41,063 bases of DNA from Lentibacillus salicampi (GTDB lineage: Bacteria > Bacillota > Bacilli > Bacillales > Amphibacillaceae): positions 1-41,063 of the forward strand of contig NZ_SRHY01000029.1 in NCBI RefSeq assembly GCF_004565465.1, in the 5' to 3' direction. Position 1 is the stretch's first letter. Every line of letters begins with the position of its first letter. The notes under the pieces are model-generated. The model had not been told where the DNA came from, did not search any database, and worked only from the letters and a program-made list of their open reading frames with translations. Shown one piece after another: positions 26,189 through 33,823 of this stretch. The translations under genes were made by a program, and so were the position numbers.

Positions 26189-26217
26189 ATACTAAAATAA
26201 TTCATCTCCTCTGTCAA
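26189..26217 (-). promoter_or_regulatory. Promoter of the SAM-riboswitch operon
   Basis: TTGACA (26217-26212), a 17-base spacer and TAGTAT (26194-26189), followed within about 25 bases by the first riboswitch stem. No gene lies between this promoter and the riboswitches. Confidence 0.6.
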
Positions 26218-26687
26218 CTGTTTTTTCGAATTGTTTATAAATAGGGTATTTCAGACTATTACCAGTAGCAGAGTTATGATGAAGCTTTCATTGGCGTTAA
26301 ATTCGACAGTCGTGGCTGTCACCAGTTACCTTATTCACATCAAGGCAGCATGCCGTTGGGCTGTCCTCAGAAGACAACCCATCGTTTATTTCGGCTTTCA
26401 AAATCCCCCAACGATCAGGGTCAGTAAAGCGTCGTCTTTAGAAATCCGGTGAAAAACTACATTTTCCATTCATCAAAAATGCGAACGAAGGCCCTGTTTT
26501 TTCTCGGATGTTCCTAAAAATAAGGGAAATAAAGCGATGATGGTGGTATCTTTTATTCCGTTTTTCCATTCAGCGCATGCTGAAACACCGGTTCTGGGCC
26601 TTTAGCCTTTGAACCTACTTATTATTATTTTCGCTACATATAAATATAATAGAAAAATGGCTCACCGCCGGATTCTTCTGTTAGTGT
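26218..26687. other. Gene-poor stretch upstream of the SAM operon
   Basis: No supported gene. Two small hairpins are visible on the plus strand, GACAGTCGTGGCTGTC (about 26307-26322) and GGGCTGTCCTCAGAAGACAACCC-like (about 26358-26380). I recognise no RNA family, and the open frames lack ribosome binding sites. Confidence 0.4.
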
Positions 26688-27002
26688 TTAAATATCAAGA
26701 TCACTAAGCGGATATTGGTCATAAAGTAACTCCCCTAATTCTTTAAGCATGCAAGGACGGCAATCAAAGCTAGCATAGTATTTTCTGCCACATTTATCAC
26801 AAATCCAGTAACCACGCTCTTTAAAGGCCTGTTCCCTTTGCTTAATGTCTTTCTCGGATTTGCGAACCTCTCTCAAAAAATGCCTATCGCGATTGTCAAG
26901 TGGCCTACATATTATATCCGGAAGCAGCCACGAGTCATGCGCCGAGCGATGATGTATACGAGTTACTTCCCAATCAAGAAAAGAAGGTAATACCAAAAAC
27001 AA
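26688..27002 (-). pseudogene. Zinc-ribbon protein, N-terminally truncated
   Basis: The frame stays open to about 27084 (it includes LPGNECFLAYSPEEL) but has only a TTG inside as a possible start, no ribosome binding site, and runs into a REP-like hairpin. The C-terminal half reads WICDKCGRKYYASFDCRPCM, a four-cysteine zinc ribbon. Probably the tail of a larger, unknown protein. Family not recognised. Confidence 0.45.
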
Positions 27003-27068
27003 TTCCTCTGGAGAATAAGCAAGAAAGCATTCGTTTCCTGGAAGAGATGATACTTTAAGCGGTTCAGA

Positions 27069-27120
27069 GGGGTCTGTCCCTCACCACATTAACGCATTAA
27101 TGTAATGAGGGACAGACCCT
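27069..27120. repeat. REP-like near-perfect hairpin
   Basis: GGGTCTGTCCCTCA (27070-27083) is inverted at 27106-27119, with an inner pair ACATTAA and TTAATGT, so almost the whole 50-base unit is self-complementary. The GGGACAGACCC end is a repeat type I know from many Bacillaceae genomes. It could be mobilised by the Y1 transposase encoded at 33237, and it may also serve as a terminator. Confidence 0.7.
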
Positions 27121-27169
27121 AAAAAACCTACGCCCCACAGCACTTCTTATATTTTTTCCCGCTGCCACA

Positions 27170-27505
27170 CTACAACCCGGAAGCTTCCAGTGCTTCAGCT
27201 ATTTCTCTTCTGAAAGCCGAATATCTTGAATATTTTTTTCGATATTTCTCGACAAAGCGATGTCCTTCCTCTTTATACAGAGCCATTCCATCACCTTTAT
27301 TAGCTATTGCACCAGCATGCCCCATTTTTTGTCGCGGCGGAGCGTGACCCACCAAGAATATGACTGAAAACCGGAGTATCCATGTTTTTAATCACTTTTG
27401 CAGATAATAGTTCATCCTCTCCACCAATACCACTGAAAGGATATGACGGTATAGTTTTCTCATCATTTTCAATGAATCTACTACCGTAAATACAGAATCC
27501 ATTTA
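27170..27505 (-). pseudogene. Succinyl-CoA ligase alpha (SucD)-like C-terminal remnant
   Basis: Two frames join at about 27350. Upstream is IGGEDELLSAKVIKNMDTPV, then APPRQKMGHAGAIANKGDG, the block that in SucD-type acyl-CoA ligases reads APPGKRMGHAGAI. The CoA-binding N-terminal half and the catalytic histidine region are missing. It lies five bases after the ABC transporter ATPase stop, so it may once have been the next gene of that operon. Confidence 0.6.
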
Positions 27506-27509
27506 TATC

Positions 27510-28268
27510 CTATCCCCTATCAATATTCGCTAAAAACTGATTAATCCTTTTATTCTCAGTTGAATTAAAAAACTCTTTAGGCGAGGCATTTCTAACAATT
27601 TTCCCCTGATCCATAAAGATAATTCGATCTGCCAGATTTCGGGCGAAATTCATTTCATGTGTTACGATAACCATGGTCATACCTTCTTTTGCCAACTTTT
27701 TAATGACATTCAATACTTCTCCTATTAACTCGGGGTCAAGAGCTGAGGTGGGTTCATCAAATAGCATCAATTTTGGATTCATTGCCAGAGCTCTCGCAAT
27801 AGCAACACGTTGCTGTTGTCCTCCTGATAGAGCATCGGGATATTGATTTTTCTTTTCCAACAGCCCGACTTTCTCCAAAAGGGATTCCCCTTCCTTGGTT
27901 GCCTGTTCCTTTTCATATTTCCTTACAAATAGAGGCCCTTCAACCACATTTTGAAGTACCGTTTTGTGGGGAAACAAATTGAAAGATTGAAAAACCATAC
28001 CGATCTCTGTGCGTGTAGGAGTTAATTCTTTCCCCTTTTTATGAACCTTTTTTTCATTTATCTTTTTATATAGAATCGACTCATCCATAAACAGTATATC
28101 ACCTGAGGTAGGACGTTCCAGTACATTCATTGTGCGCAAAAAAGTACTTTTCCCACTTCCGCTTGGACCAACGATTACGACAATTTCTCCCGCGTCCATC
28201 TCAAAATTTATATCTTTTAAGACATGATCTTCACCAAAATATTTATTAATATGTAGCGTCTTTAACAC
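27510..28268 (-). CDS. Amino-acid ABC transporter ATP-binding protein
   Basis: 252 residues. Walker A GPSGSGKST (34-42), signature LSGGQQQR, Walker B LMLFDEPTSALD and a switch histidine in VTHEM are all present. It resembles GlnQ-type polar amino-acid importers. The start is the GTG at 28268, preceded by GAAAGGGG at ten bases; the upstream TTG sits within that site. It overlaps the end of the permease gene by 23 bases. It powers uptake with the permease and binding protein of the same operon. Confidence 0.92.
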   Translation of the reverse strand: MLKTLHINKYFGEDHVLKDINFEMDAGEIVVIVGPSGSGKSTFLRTMNVLERPTSGDILFMDESILYKKINEKKVHKKGKELTPTRTEIGMVFQSFNLFPHKTVLQNVVEGPLFVRKYEKEQATKEGESLLEKVGLLEKKNQYPDALSGGQQQRVAIARALAMNPKLMLFDEPTSALDPELIGEVLNVIKKLAKEGMTMVIVTHEMNFARNLADRIIFMDQGKIVRNASPKEFFNSTENKRINQFLANIDRG

Positions 28269-28920
28269 TGCTCTTATTCCCCTTTCCTTCAAAATAATCG
28301 ACCGCCAGTTTCAATGGGTAATGAAGAATCCAATAAATAACTGCTACGATTGTAAAGACTTCCAAGTGTCTAAATGTAGTTGAAGCTAAAATCTGTCCTT
28401 GGTACATTATTTCTCCTACTGTGATAACGGCGGCAATGGACGAGTTTTTCAAACATAATATGGCCATATTACCAATGGAAGGCAGTTCATTTTTAATTGC
28501 TTGAGGCAAAATAATTCTACGCATGATCCCACTATATTTCATACCTATTGCCTTACCCGCCTCAATCTGTCCTTTTGGTATCGCTTGAATCCCAGCCCGA
28601 TAAATTTCCGCCAGATAGGCACTCTTATTAAGCGCCAATCCTATAATTGCAGCTTGAAAAGCAGTTAATTCAATTCCAATATCCGGTAGCCCAAAATAAA
28701 TAAACATCAACTGAACAAAAAATGGTGTACCACGTAATGCGCTAATATAAAATCCAAAAAAATTGCTCATAATCTTGTTGGAAGATAACCTTCCAAATGC
28801 AGCCAACAATCCGACAAACAATGCTATTGTAAAAGCAATTATTGTTAACTGAATCGTTATTCCAGCCCCAGCCAATAGTGAAGGCAGGAAATTTTGAATA
28901 TAATCTTTAAATATCTCCAT
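28246..28920 (-). CDS. Amino-acid ABC transporter permease
   Basis: 224 residues with five membrane segments, the HisM/GlnP layout. The cytoplasmic EAA loop is seen in GQIEAGKAIGMKYSGIMRRIILPQA. GAAAGGAAG lies before the ATG. Only one permease is present, so it probably works as a homodimer. Confidence 0.9.
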   Translation of the reverse strand: MEIFKDYIQNFLPSLLAGAGITIQLTIIAFTIALFVGLLAAFGRLSSNKIMSNFFGFYISALRGTPFFVQLMFIYFGLPDIGIELTAFQAAIIGLALNKSAYLAEIYRAGIQAIPKGQIEAGKAIGMKYSGIMRRIILPQAIKNELPSIGNMAILCLKNSSIAAVITVGEIMYQGQILASTTFRHLEVFTIVAVIYWILHYPLKLAVDYFEGKGNKSSVKDATY

Positions 28921-29009
28921 TTTTACTTCCTTTCTATCTATTCTATCTATATATTTTTAAGCAAGATCCGAACAGAATTCCTATCAAATTACGGGGTTAA
29001 CCTGTACCA

Positions 29010-29075
29010 TGACGCCACATTCTCCTGACATAAGATTGTATTTTCAAACATCAATGTATATGGTGTGACGCCACA
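29010..29075. repeat. Direct repeat TGACGCCACA, two copies
   Basis: TGACGCCACA occurs at 29010-29019 and 29066-29075 in the 224-base gap between the binding-protein and permease genes. The gap also holds inverted pieces around 29000-29080. It may be a regulatory or mRNA-processing signal separating the strongly expressed binding protein from the membrane genes. No function is claimed. Confidence 0.4.
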
Positions 29076-29144
29076 AGGTTATGACACATGGGATTCACCT
29101 TTTCTATAGCCAATCTAAGCGCCTTCATATTACTGATACGTTAT

Positions 29145-29975
29145 TTATTCATCGTCGTCTGAACCAAACCATGTCGTGCCCCATTTTTCATGAATTTCAT
29201 CCAGTGTGCCGTCTTCCTTCATTTGATCTATCTGATCACTTAGCTCATTCAAAAGTTCGTCATTTCCTTGTTCTATGATAAGTCCAATATCAATGACATA
29301 ATTTGCTTCATATTCTTCTACAGTTTCTACATTATAATCTGAGTTGTTTTCATTTAGATAATGCACAATTGGAGTGTCATTAACTGCCGCATGAATTCTT
29401 CCGTTGGTCAAGTCAAGCATCATTTCGCTAACTGTATCATATGCTTTGACATCCATTTCCACATCAGACTCTACTAAATAATCATGATAAAAGGTTCCGG
29501 AAGACACACCTACGCTCTTGCCATCCAAATCTTCAAGAGATCGAACGTTATCTTCATTCCCGGCAGGAACAACAAGTGCTTCTGTAAAACCATAAACGGG
29601 TTCTGTAAAATTGACTACTTCAGCTCTTTCATCCGTAATACCCATCCCCGCCGCTATAAGATCTACACGACCACTATCCAGTGATGGAATGAGTGAGGAA
29701 AAAGGCATTGATTCGAATTCTAATTCATACCCGGTTCTTTCAGCAATTCTTTGTATTATATCTATCATGACACCATCCGGCTCGCCAGTTTCTTCATTTT
29801 CAAATGCATTTGGAGGTGAAGCATGTGTCATTGCGACTACCAATGTTTCTGAACCTGAATCACTATTATCGGAGTTTGTACCATTTTGATCAGCAGAGGA
29901 ATTGCTTTCTTCACCACCGCCACATCCCGCCAACACAAACATATACATTAAAATAAGCAAAGTAATACGCTTCAT
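29145..29975 (-). CDS. Amino-acid ABC transporter substrate-binding lipoprotein
   Basis: 276 residues from the ATG preceded by AGGAGG. The signal peptide has a lipobox VLAGC with acylated Cys18, followed by a Ser/Gly/Asn-rich linker. The rest is a family-3 solute-binding fold (LVVAMTHASPPNAF, then DGVMIDIIQRIAERTG and FTEPVYGF). Anchored outside the membrane, it delivers a polar amino acid or derivative, perhaps an N-methylated amine given the oxidase gene beside it. The preceding oxidase gene ends 42 bases earlier. Confidence 0.9.
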   Translation of the reverse strand: MKRITLLILMYMFVLAGCGGGEESNSSADQNGTNSDNSDSGSETLVVAMTHASPPNAFENEETGEPDGVMIDIIQRIAERTGYELEFESMPFSSLIPSLDSGRVDLIAAGMGITDERAEVVNFTEPVYGFTEALVVPAGNEDNVRSLEDLDGKSVGVSSGTFYHDYLVESDVEMDVKAYDTVSEMMLDLTNGRIHAAVNDTPIVHYLNENNSDYNVETVEEYEANYVIDIGLIIEQGNDELLNELSDQIDQMKEDGTLDEIHEKWGTTWFGSDDDE

Positions 29976-30016
29976 TGTATTCCTCCTAACGTTTTTTGTA
30001 AAACTGTTCAAACCTG

Positions 30017-31162
30017 TTACCAACTAGTTTGCGTATCTGCAAATCTATCCGGGGATAGTCGCCCAATTGAAAAAGGGATATTCTCATCCAATACTAAATC
30101 CGCCCCAATTTTCCCGATAGCAGGGGCCATCTTGAATCCATGCCCGGAAAATCCACTTAGTACTGCAATATTGTCGTGACCAGGCAACCACCCGACTACC
30201 GAATTTTTATCCTTTGTGTATGCTTCCATATAAACGCTAACTCTTCCCGGATCCTCAAAAAGGTTAGGCAGATCTCTTCCTACTATTTCCTTAACGGAAG
30301 AAAGGTCACCCATTTTTATGTTTCGATCAAGATCATTAGGACTTTTTATACGGTCCTCTGATGAAGCAGCGAGTCCTATTTTTACCATATAACTATCAAC
30401 AGCGGGGATACCATAATAACTAAAGTTATTGCCTTCCCTTGTAAAAGGAGGAAATTGACTTTCATCAAATTGTTTCAAATCCCTTGCAAAAAACCATGTG
30501 TTAATTAATCGGCGAACTTCTATTTGTTTGTCAAAGTCATTTATGTGTTGATTTATCCATGGCCCCGTGGTAATTAAAAGTTTTCCTACTTTATACTTTT
30601 GCCCATTTGCCACTATACTGACGCCATCCGTCTCCGATTGAATTTTTTCAACATGCGTATGATTGTGAACGATAGCACCCAGTTCCTTTGCACGATACAC
30701 CGCCGAAACAATTGCGTATTGTGGTCTAAGAAAGCCTGCATTATGATCTACAATTATCATTTCGTTCGGTAATAATCGATGTTGAGGATAGTGTTTTTTT
30801 GCTTCTTCATAATGTAATATTTCATGCTCTAAATCATATTCTTCAATACTTTTCATAACATTTTTCATAGATTTCAGACCTGGTTCCCCTATCGTAAGCC
30901 CTTTGGTGAGGGTTAGCAGTTGGTTACCTGTTTCACTTTCTAGTTCCCGCCATTGTTTGTAAGCTTCTTGCAGTATTGGTATGTACGCTGCACCTTCTTT
31001 ATAGGCTGTACGAAAAATTCGCGTTTCTCCGCCGGCTGCCGATTGGTCATGGCCGATTCCAAACTGTTCAAATCCCATTACAGATACACCCCTGCGCGCC
31101 AATTGCCACAATGCCATACTTCCCATTGTTCCAACCCCCACTATTCCTACATTTGCATCCAT
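30017..31162 (-). CDS. FAD-dependent amine oxidase (sarcosine oxidase/N-methyltryptophan oxidase type)
   Basis: 381 residues. An N-terminal FAD site GVGTMG (9-14), then GGETRIFRTAY, which matches the monomeric sarcosine oxidase family. The active-site lysine is present (Lys261 in MVKIG). The cysteine that covalently holds FAD in monomeric sarcosine oxidase should sit two residues before YT; here the position is Glu313 (MEAYTKD), so FAD is probably bound non-covalently, as in related D-amino-acid oxidases. The ATG follows GGAGG. First gene of an operon with the ABC transporter, so it oxidises the imported amino acid or amine. Confidence 0.85.
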   Translation of the reverse strand: MDANVGIVGVGTMGSMALWQLARRGVSVMGFEQFGIGHDQSAAGGETRIFRTAYKEGAAYIPILQEAYKQWRELESETGNQLLTLTKGLTIGEPGLKSMKNVMKSIEEYDLEHEILHYEEAKKHYPQHRLLPNEMIIVDHNAGFLRPQYAIVSAVYRAKELGAIVHNHTHVEKIQSETDGVSIVANGQKYKVGKLLITTGPWINQHINDFDKQIEVRRLINTWFFARDLKQFDESQFPPFTREGNNFSYYGIPAVDSYMVKIGLAASSEDRIKSPNDLDRNIKMGDLSSVKEIVGRDLPNLFEDPGRVSVYMEAYTKDKNSVVGWLPGHDNIAVLSGFSGHGFKMAPAIGKIGADLVLDENIPFSIGRLSPDRFADTQTSW

Positions 31163-31504
31163 TTAGTATCCTCCAATTCTGTGATTAGATAACAAAAATA
31201 ACTGTATTTAAATCATCTGTTACCGCACCACTGGCATCCATGAATAACAACAGACCTTTTCTAAAATTAGCCAAAACTATCTTCCGGCTCCTCACCCATT
31301 TTAAAGCGCTTACTTTTTACTTGTGATTCAACTTTTAAATGAAAAGCAGCAAAAATATTTTAATTCACCTCCAGACGTTTTCATTCATTATACACAACAT
31401 TATGTTGTTTGTAAATATATTTTTCAACAATTATTTGTGTTTAAAAGGTTCATCCAATTTCTAATTGTATAATTCAGGTGAGAAACGTTAAAAGGGGACG
31501 GCAT
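31163..31504. promoter_or_regulatory. Divergent control region of the oxidase operon and XRE gene
   Basis: On the minus strand TTTACA (31415-31410) and TATAAT (31392-31387) are 17 bases apart, and the spacer contains the perfect 15-base palindrome ACAACATTATGTTGT (31394-31408). On the plus strand TATAAT at 31468-31473, with a TG extension, can serve the XRE gene. A weaker cre-like box (31301-31314) lies in the oxidase leader. Repression of the oxidase promoter by the XRE protein is the simplest reading. Confidence 0.6.
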
Positions 31505-31891
31505 ATGTACATATTTAGCGAACGTTTGAAGGATCTTCGTATTGAAAATGGGTATAAGCAGGAAGAAATGGCAAATATATTAAACATTACAACCAGCGCA
31601 TATGGTTACTATGAACAAGGAAGAAACGAGCCTTCTTTGGAAATGGTCAAAAAAATATGCATGAAGTTTGAAGTGTCAGCGGATTATTTACTGGGGTCAA
31701 TAAATACACCTAATCACCAGGTACACTACTCCGTTGCTGAAGGTCTTTCATTAAATGAACAGGAGTTAGAAGTACTTGAGAAAATGGAAGAATTGCACCT
31801 TCTAAAAGATATAAGCCAAGAACCAATAAAGAATGTGGAGAGGCTGCACCGTTACTGGGAATTTATCAAAAAGGAAATTCACGAAATATAG
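31505..31891 (+). CDS. XRE-family transcriptional regulator
   Basis: 128 residues from the ATG with AAAAGGGG upstream. Helix-turn-helix at about 5-60 (LKDLRIENGYKQEEMANIL, then TTSAYGYYEQGRNEPSLE), with SADYLLG closing it, followed by a short helical region. Divergent to the oxidase/ABC operon and facing a 15-base palindrome in that promoter. A fragment of a close paralogue lies at 458-580. Confidence 0.85.
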   Translation: MYIFSERLKDLRIENGYKQEEMANILNITTSAYGYYEQGRNEPSLEMVKKICMKFEVSADYLLGSINTPNHQVHYSVAEGLSLNEQELEVLEKMEELHLLKDISQEPIKNVERLHRYWEFIKKEIHEI

Positions 31892-31927
31892 AACCCCACA
31901 GGTATGATCCTATAACCTGCGGGGTTC
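31891..31927 (+). terminator. Intrinsic terminator after the XRE gene
   Basis: GAACCCCACAGGT pairs with ACCTGCGGGGTTC around an 11-base loop, directly at the XRE stop. The T run on the plus side is weak, but the stem is long; it may also stop the convergent sigma-like gene. Confidence 0.7.
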
Positions 31928-31980
31928 TAATTTGAATGGATTAATTTCTTATAAACAACGAAAGCCCCACCTTCTTACAG

Positions 31981-32526
31981 TCAGCCAGAATCATTCCCCA
32001 CTGCGCCACGCAATTTCCTTCTTACGCCCTTCCCCCAGCTCTTCACAGCCTCAACCGTTACGCCTTCCTGTTCGGCAATTTCCTTTAATGGCTTGTCCTC
32101 GATAATATGAAATATCACCCATTTCCACTGATTATCCGAAAGCTGATCGCGCACCTGTTGCCAAAATGCTGCATCACGCACGTCTCTTCCATTTTGTACC
32201 ATCGGATAGAGCAGTCCTTGGCTCCGATAATAGTTTCCGTCATCTATATGAGTTCGGTGTTCCTGTGCGTAATGCATTGTTTTTTCTATTTCTTTATTCT
32301 GTTTCCGCATTAAATCAATCATGCGGTTGCGGATAATATAGTTGAAATACGTCGCCATTGGTCCTTTGTCCGGCTGATAATTTTCATAGGCACGCCACAT
32401 CGCGACCAAGCCTTCCTGATAAAATTCCTTGTGCGGGTCCTGAATATTCAAACGGTGAATGTGATAATGAATCCGCCGCTCGTTCTGCTTAAAAATCTCC
32501 TCGAAATCGATCATGTCTTTTTCCAT
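31981..32526 (-). CDS. Sigma-70-family-like factor, intact copy
   Basis: 181 residues. Region 2: EGLVAMWRAYENYQPDKG followed by YFNYIIRNRMIDLMRKQ (about 38-76), typical of the core-binding and -10-recognising helices. Region 4: LKEIAEQEGVTVEAVKSWG (about 148-166), a helix-turn-helix. Regions 1 and 3 are absent, so it is a small alternative sigma factor of phage or ECF-like build. No anti-sigma gene is adjacent. The ATG follows a GGGGGG tract. It is the only undamaged member of four related copies in the window; its targets are unknown. Confidence 0.82.
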   Translation of the reverse strand: MEKDMIDFEEIFKQNERRIHYHIHRLNIQDPHKEFYQEGLVAMWRAYENYQPDKGPMATYFNYIIRNRMIDLMRKQNKEIEKTMHYAQEHRTHIDDGNYYRSQGLLYPMVQNGRDVRDAAFWQQVRDQLSDNQWKWVIFHIIEDKPLKEIAEQEGVTVEAVKSWGKGVRRKLRGAVGNDSG

Positions 32527-32581
32527 CCATATCCCCCCATGCTGCCCGTAAGCACAAGCTTAATAGGCTATCTCTTCATAA

Positions 32582-32686
32582 CTATAATCGAAAGAACCCG
32601 AGCATTTGGGGGCATGAGATTGAAAAATATTTTTTTAATTTTTTCACTGAAAGATGCCACTTTTTCCGGATTCGTTTCGATTGTAG
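32582..32686. repeat. Inverted-repeat region, second copy
   Basis: CTATAATCGAAAG (32582-32594) is inverted, with one change, at 32675-32686. The sequence matches the first copy at 17188-17291 base for base over most of its length. It lies about 55 bases upstream of the intact sigma-like gene. Confidence 0.7.
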
Positions 32687-32786
32687 GGTTGAGAAAGATT
32701 CATGATTCGTCAGACCTGTTCAGTCGCTGTTCCGGTAATCGTTATTGCCATTATGCTTGCTGTCTACCATTGCAAAAAGGCTTTTC

Positions 32787-33023
32787 TCAGTCTCTATTCT
32801 TGTTAAACATTAAATCAATCAGTCGGTTTCGAATAATATGATTGAAATACGTTGCCATTGGGCCTGTATCCGGTCGCGTTCTCCAAAGAAAACTCCACGT
32901 GCGAACAAGACCTTGATTGAAAAATTCCTGGTGTGGATCAATATTCATGTTGTGGGATTGGTAATAAATTCTGAGCTCATTTTGTTTAAAAATCTCTTCA
33001 AATGTTATTCTTTTTTTAGCCAT
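32787..33023 (-). pseudogene. Sigma-70-like factor, N-terminal fragment
   Basis: 78 residues with region 2 only (ATYFNHIIRNRLIDLM), ending NKNRD and a stop. Ribosome binding site GGGGGAG before the ATG. Decayed sequence related to the tail of this family continues after the stop toward the inverted repeat, so the gene was once longer. A short separate protein cannot be excluded. Confidence 0.6.
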
Positions 33024-33236
33024 TCTCGTCACTCCCCCTCGACCAAATAGGCCGTCTTTTAATGACTATCGAATCGAAAGTTGGTTTGATGGCACGAAGG
33101 CAAAAAATTCATGCCACCTTCTGGGAAGTCATATAGAACTGATAGTATAACTAAATATTAGAACAAACGTTCCCGTGTGTAAAGCGCCTTTTAAGAACAT
33201 TCTCCCAATTGTGCGATTCCTTCACATTTATTTCAA

Positions 33237-33821
33237 TCAATGGTAAATACATCGGCAATGCGTGGTACATATCTTGGCAAACGGTGGTAAAAAAGATGGC
33301 AAGGGTGGTAAGTTCCAATGGCCGTAATCACCCGAAAAGTAATCCAAAATAATAGCCATGGTCAAAAGATGATAACGGGATGTATGCATATAATACTGGT
33401 AACTGCTCCATTGATAGCTTTGTGGTCGTTGCACCATGTTAGCGTCTACCGGATTCAAATGGATATAGCGGCTTACTTCCAGCATCCCTTGTTTCGATGT
33501 AATCGGCTTATCATAATACCGTTTTTCAAAGACATGGCCGGTGATTCGATTCTTCGTGTTGTAATAGTCAGCATACCGCTTGTTGATGAGGGACATCACT
33601 TTGGAAATAGGCTGTTCTTCGGAGCGTATTTGCAGGTGAAAATGGTTGGTCATCAGACAGTAGGAAGCGAGTTCAAATGGGGTTTTCTTATTGGTCTGTT
33701 GGAGTATACGGAGGAAAACTTTGAAATCACTATCGTCTTTGAATAGTGTATCTCGACGATTGCCGCGACAGACGACGTGATAGAATGAATTGGGCACCCA
33801 AATCCGCTTTTTTCGACCCAT
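33237..33821 (-). CDS. REP-associated (Y1, IS200-like) transposase
   Basis: 194 residues. HUH motif His60 and His62 in TNHFHLQI, then LINKRYADYYN and GHVFEKRYYDKP, where the single catalytic tyrosine of the RAYT group lies, then SRYIHLNPVDA. Such enzymes nick single-stranded REP hairpins. The C-terminal 30 residues look unlike relatives and may be shifted. The start lies only two bases after the yifB stop, so the two genes are probably co-transcribed. REP-like repeats occur nearby at 27069, 35621, 36051 and 36108. Confidence 0.82.
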   Translation of the reverse strand: MGRKKRIWVPNSFYHVVCRGNRRDTLFKDDSDFKVFLRILQQTNKKTPFELASYCLMTNHFHLQIRSEEQPISKVMSLINKRYADYYNTKNRITGHVFEKRYYDKPITSKQGMLEVSRYIHLNPVDANMVQRPQSYQWSSYQYYMHTSRYHLLTMAIILDYFSGDYGHWNLPPLPSFLPPFAKICTTHCRCIYH

Positions 33822-33823
33822 GG

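Noticed and set aside
29010..29075. CRISPR-like direct repeats
   Set aside because: Only two 10-base copies and no regular spacer array; no cas gene in the window.
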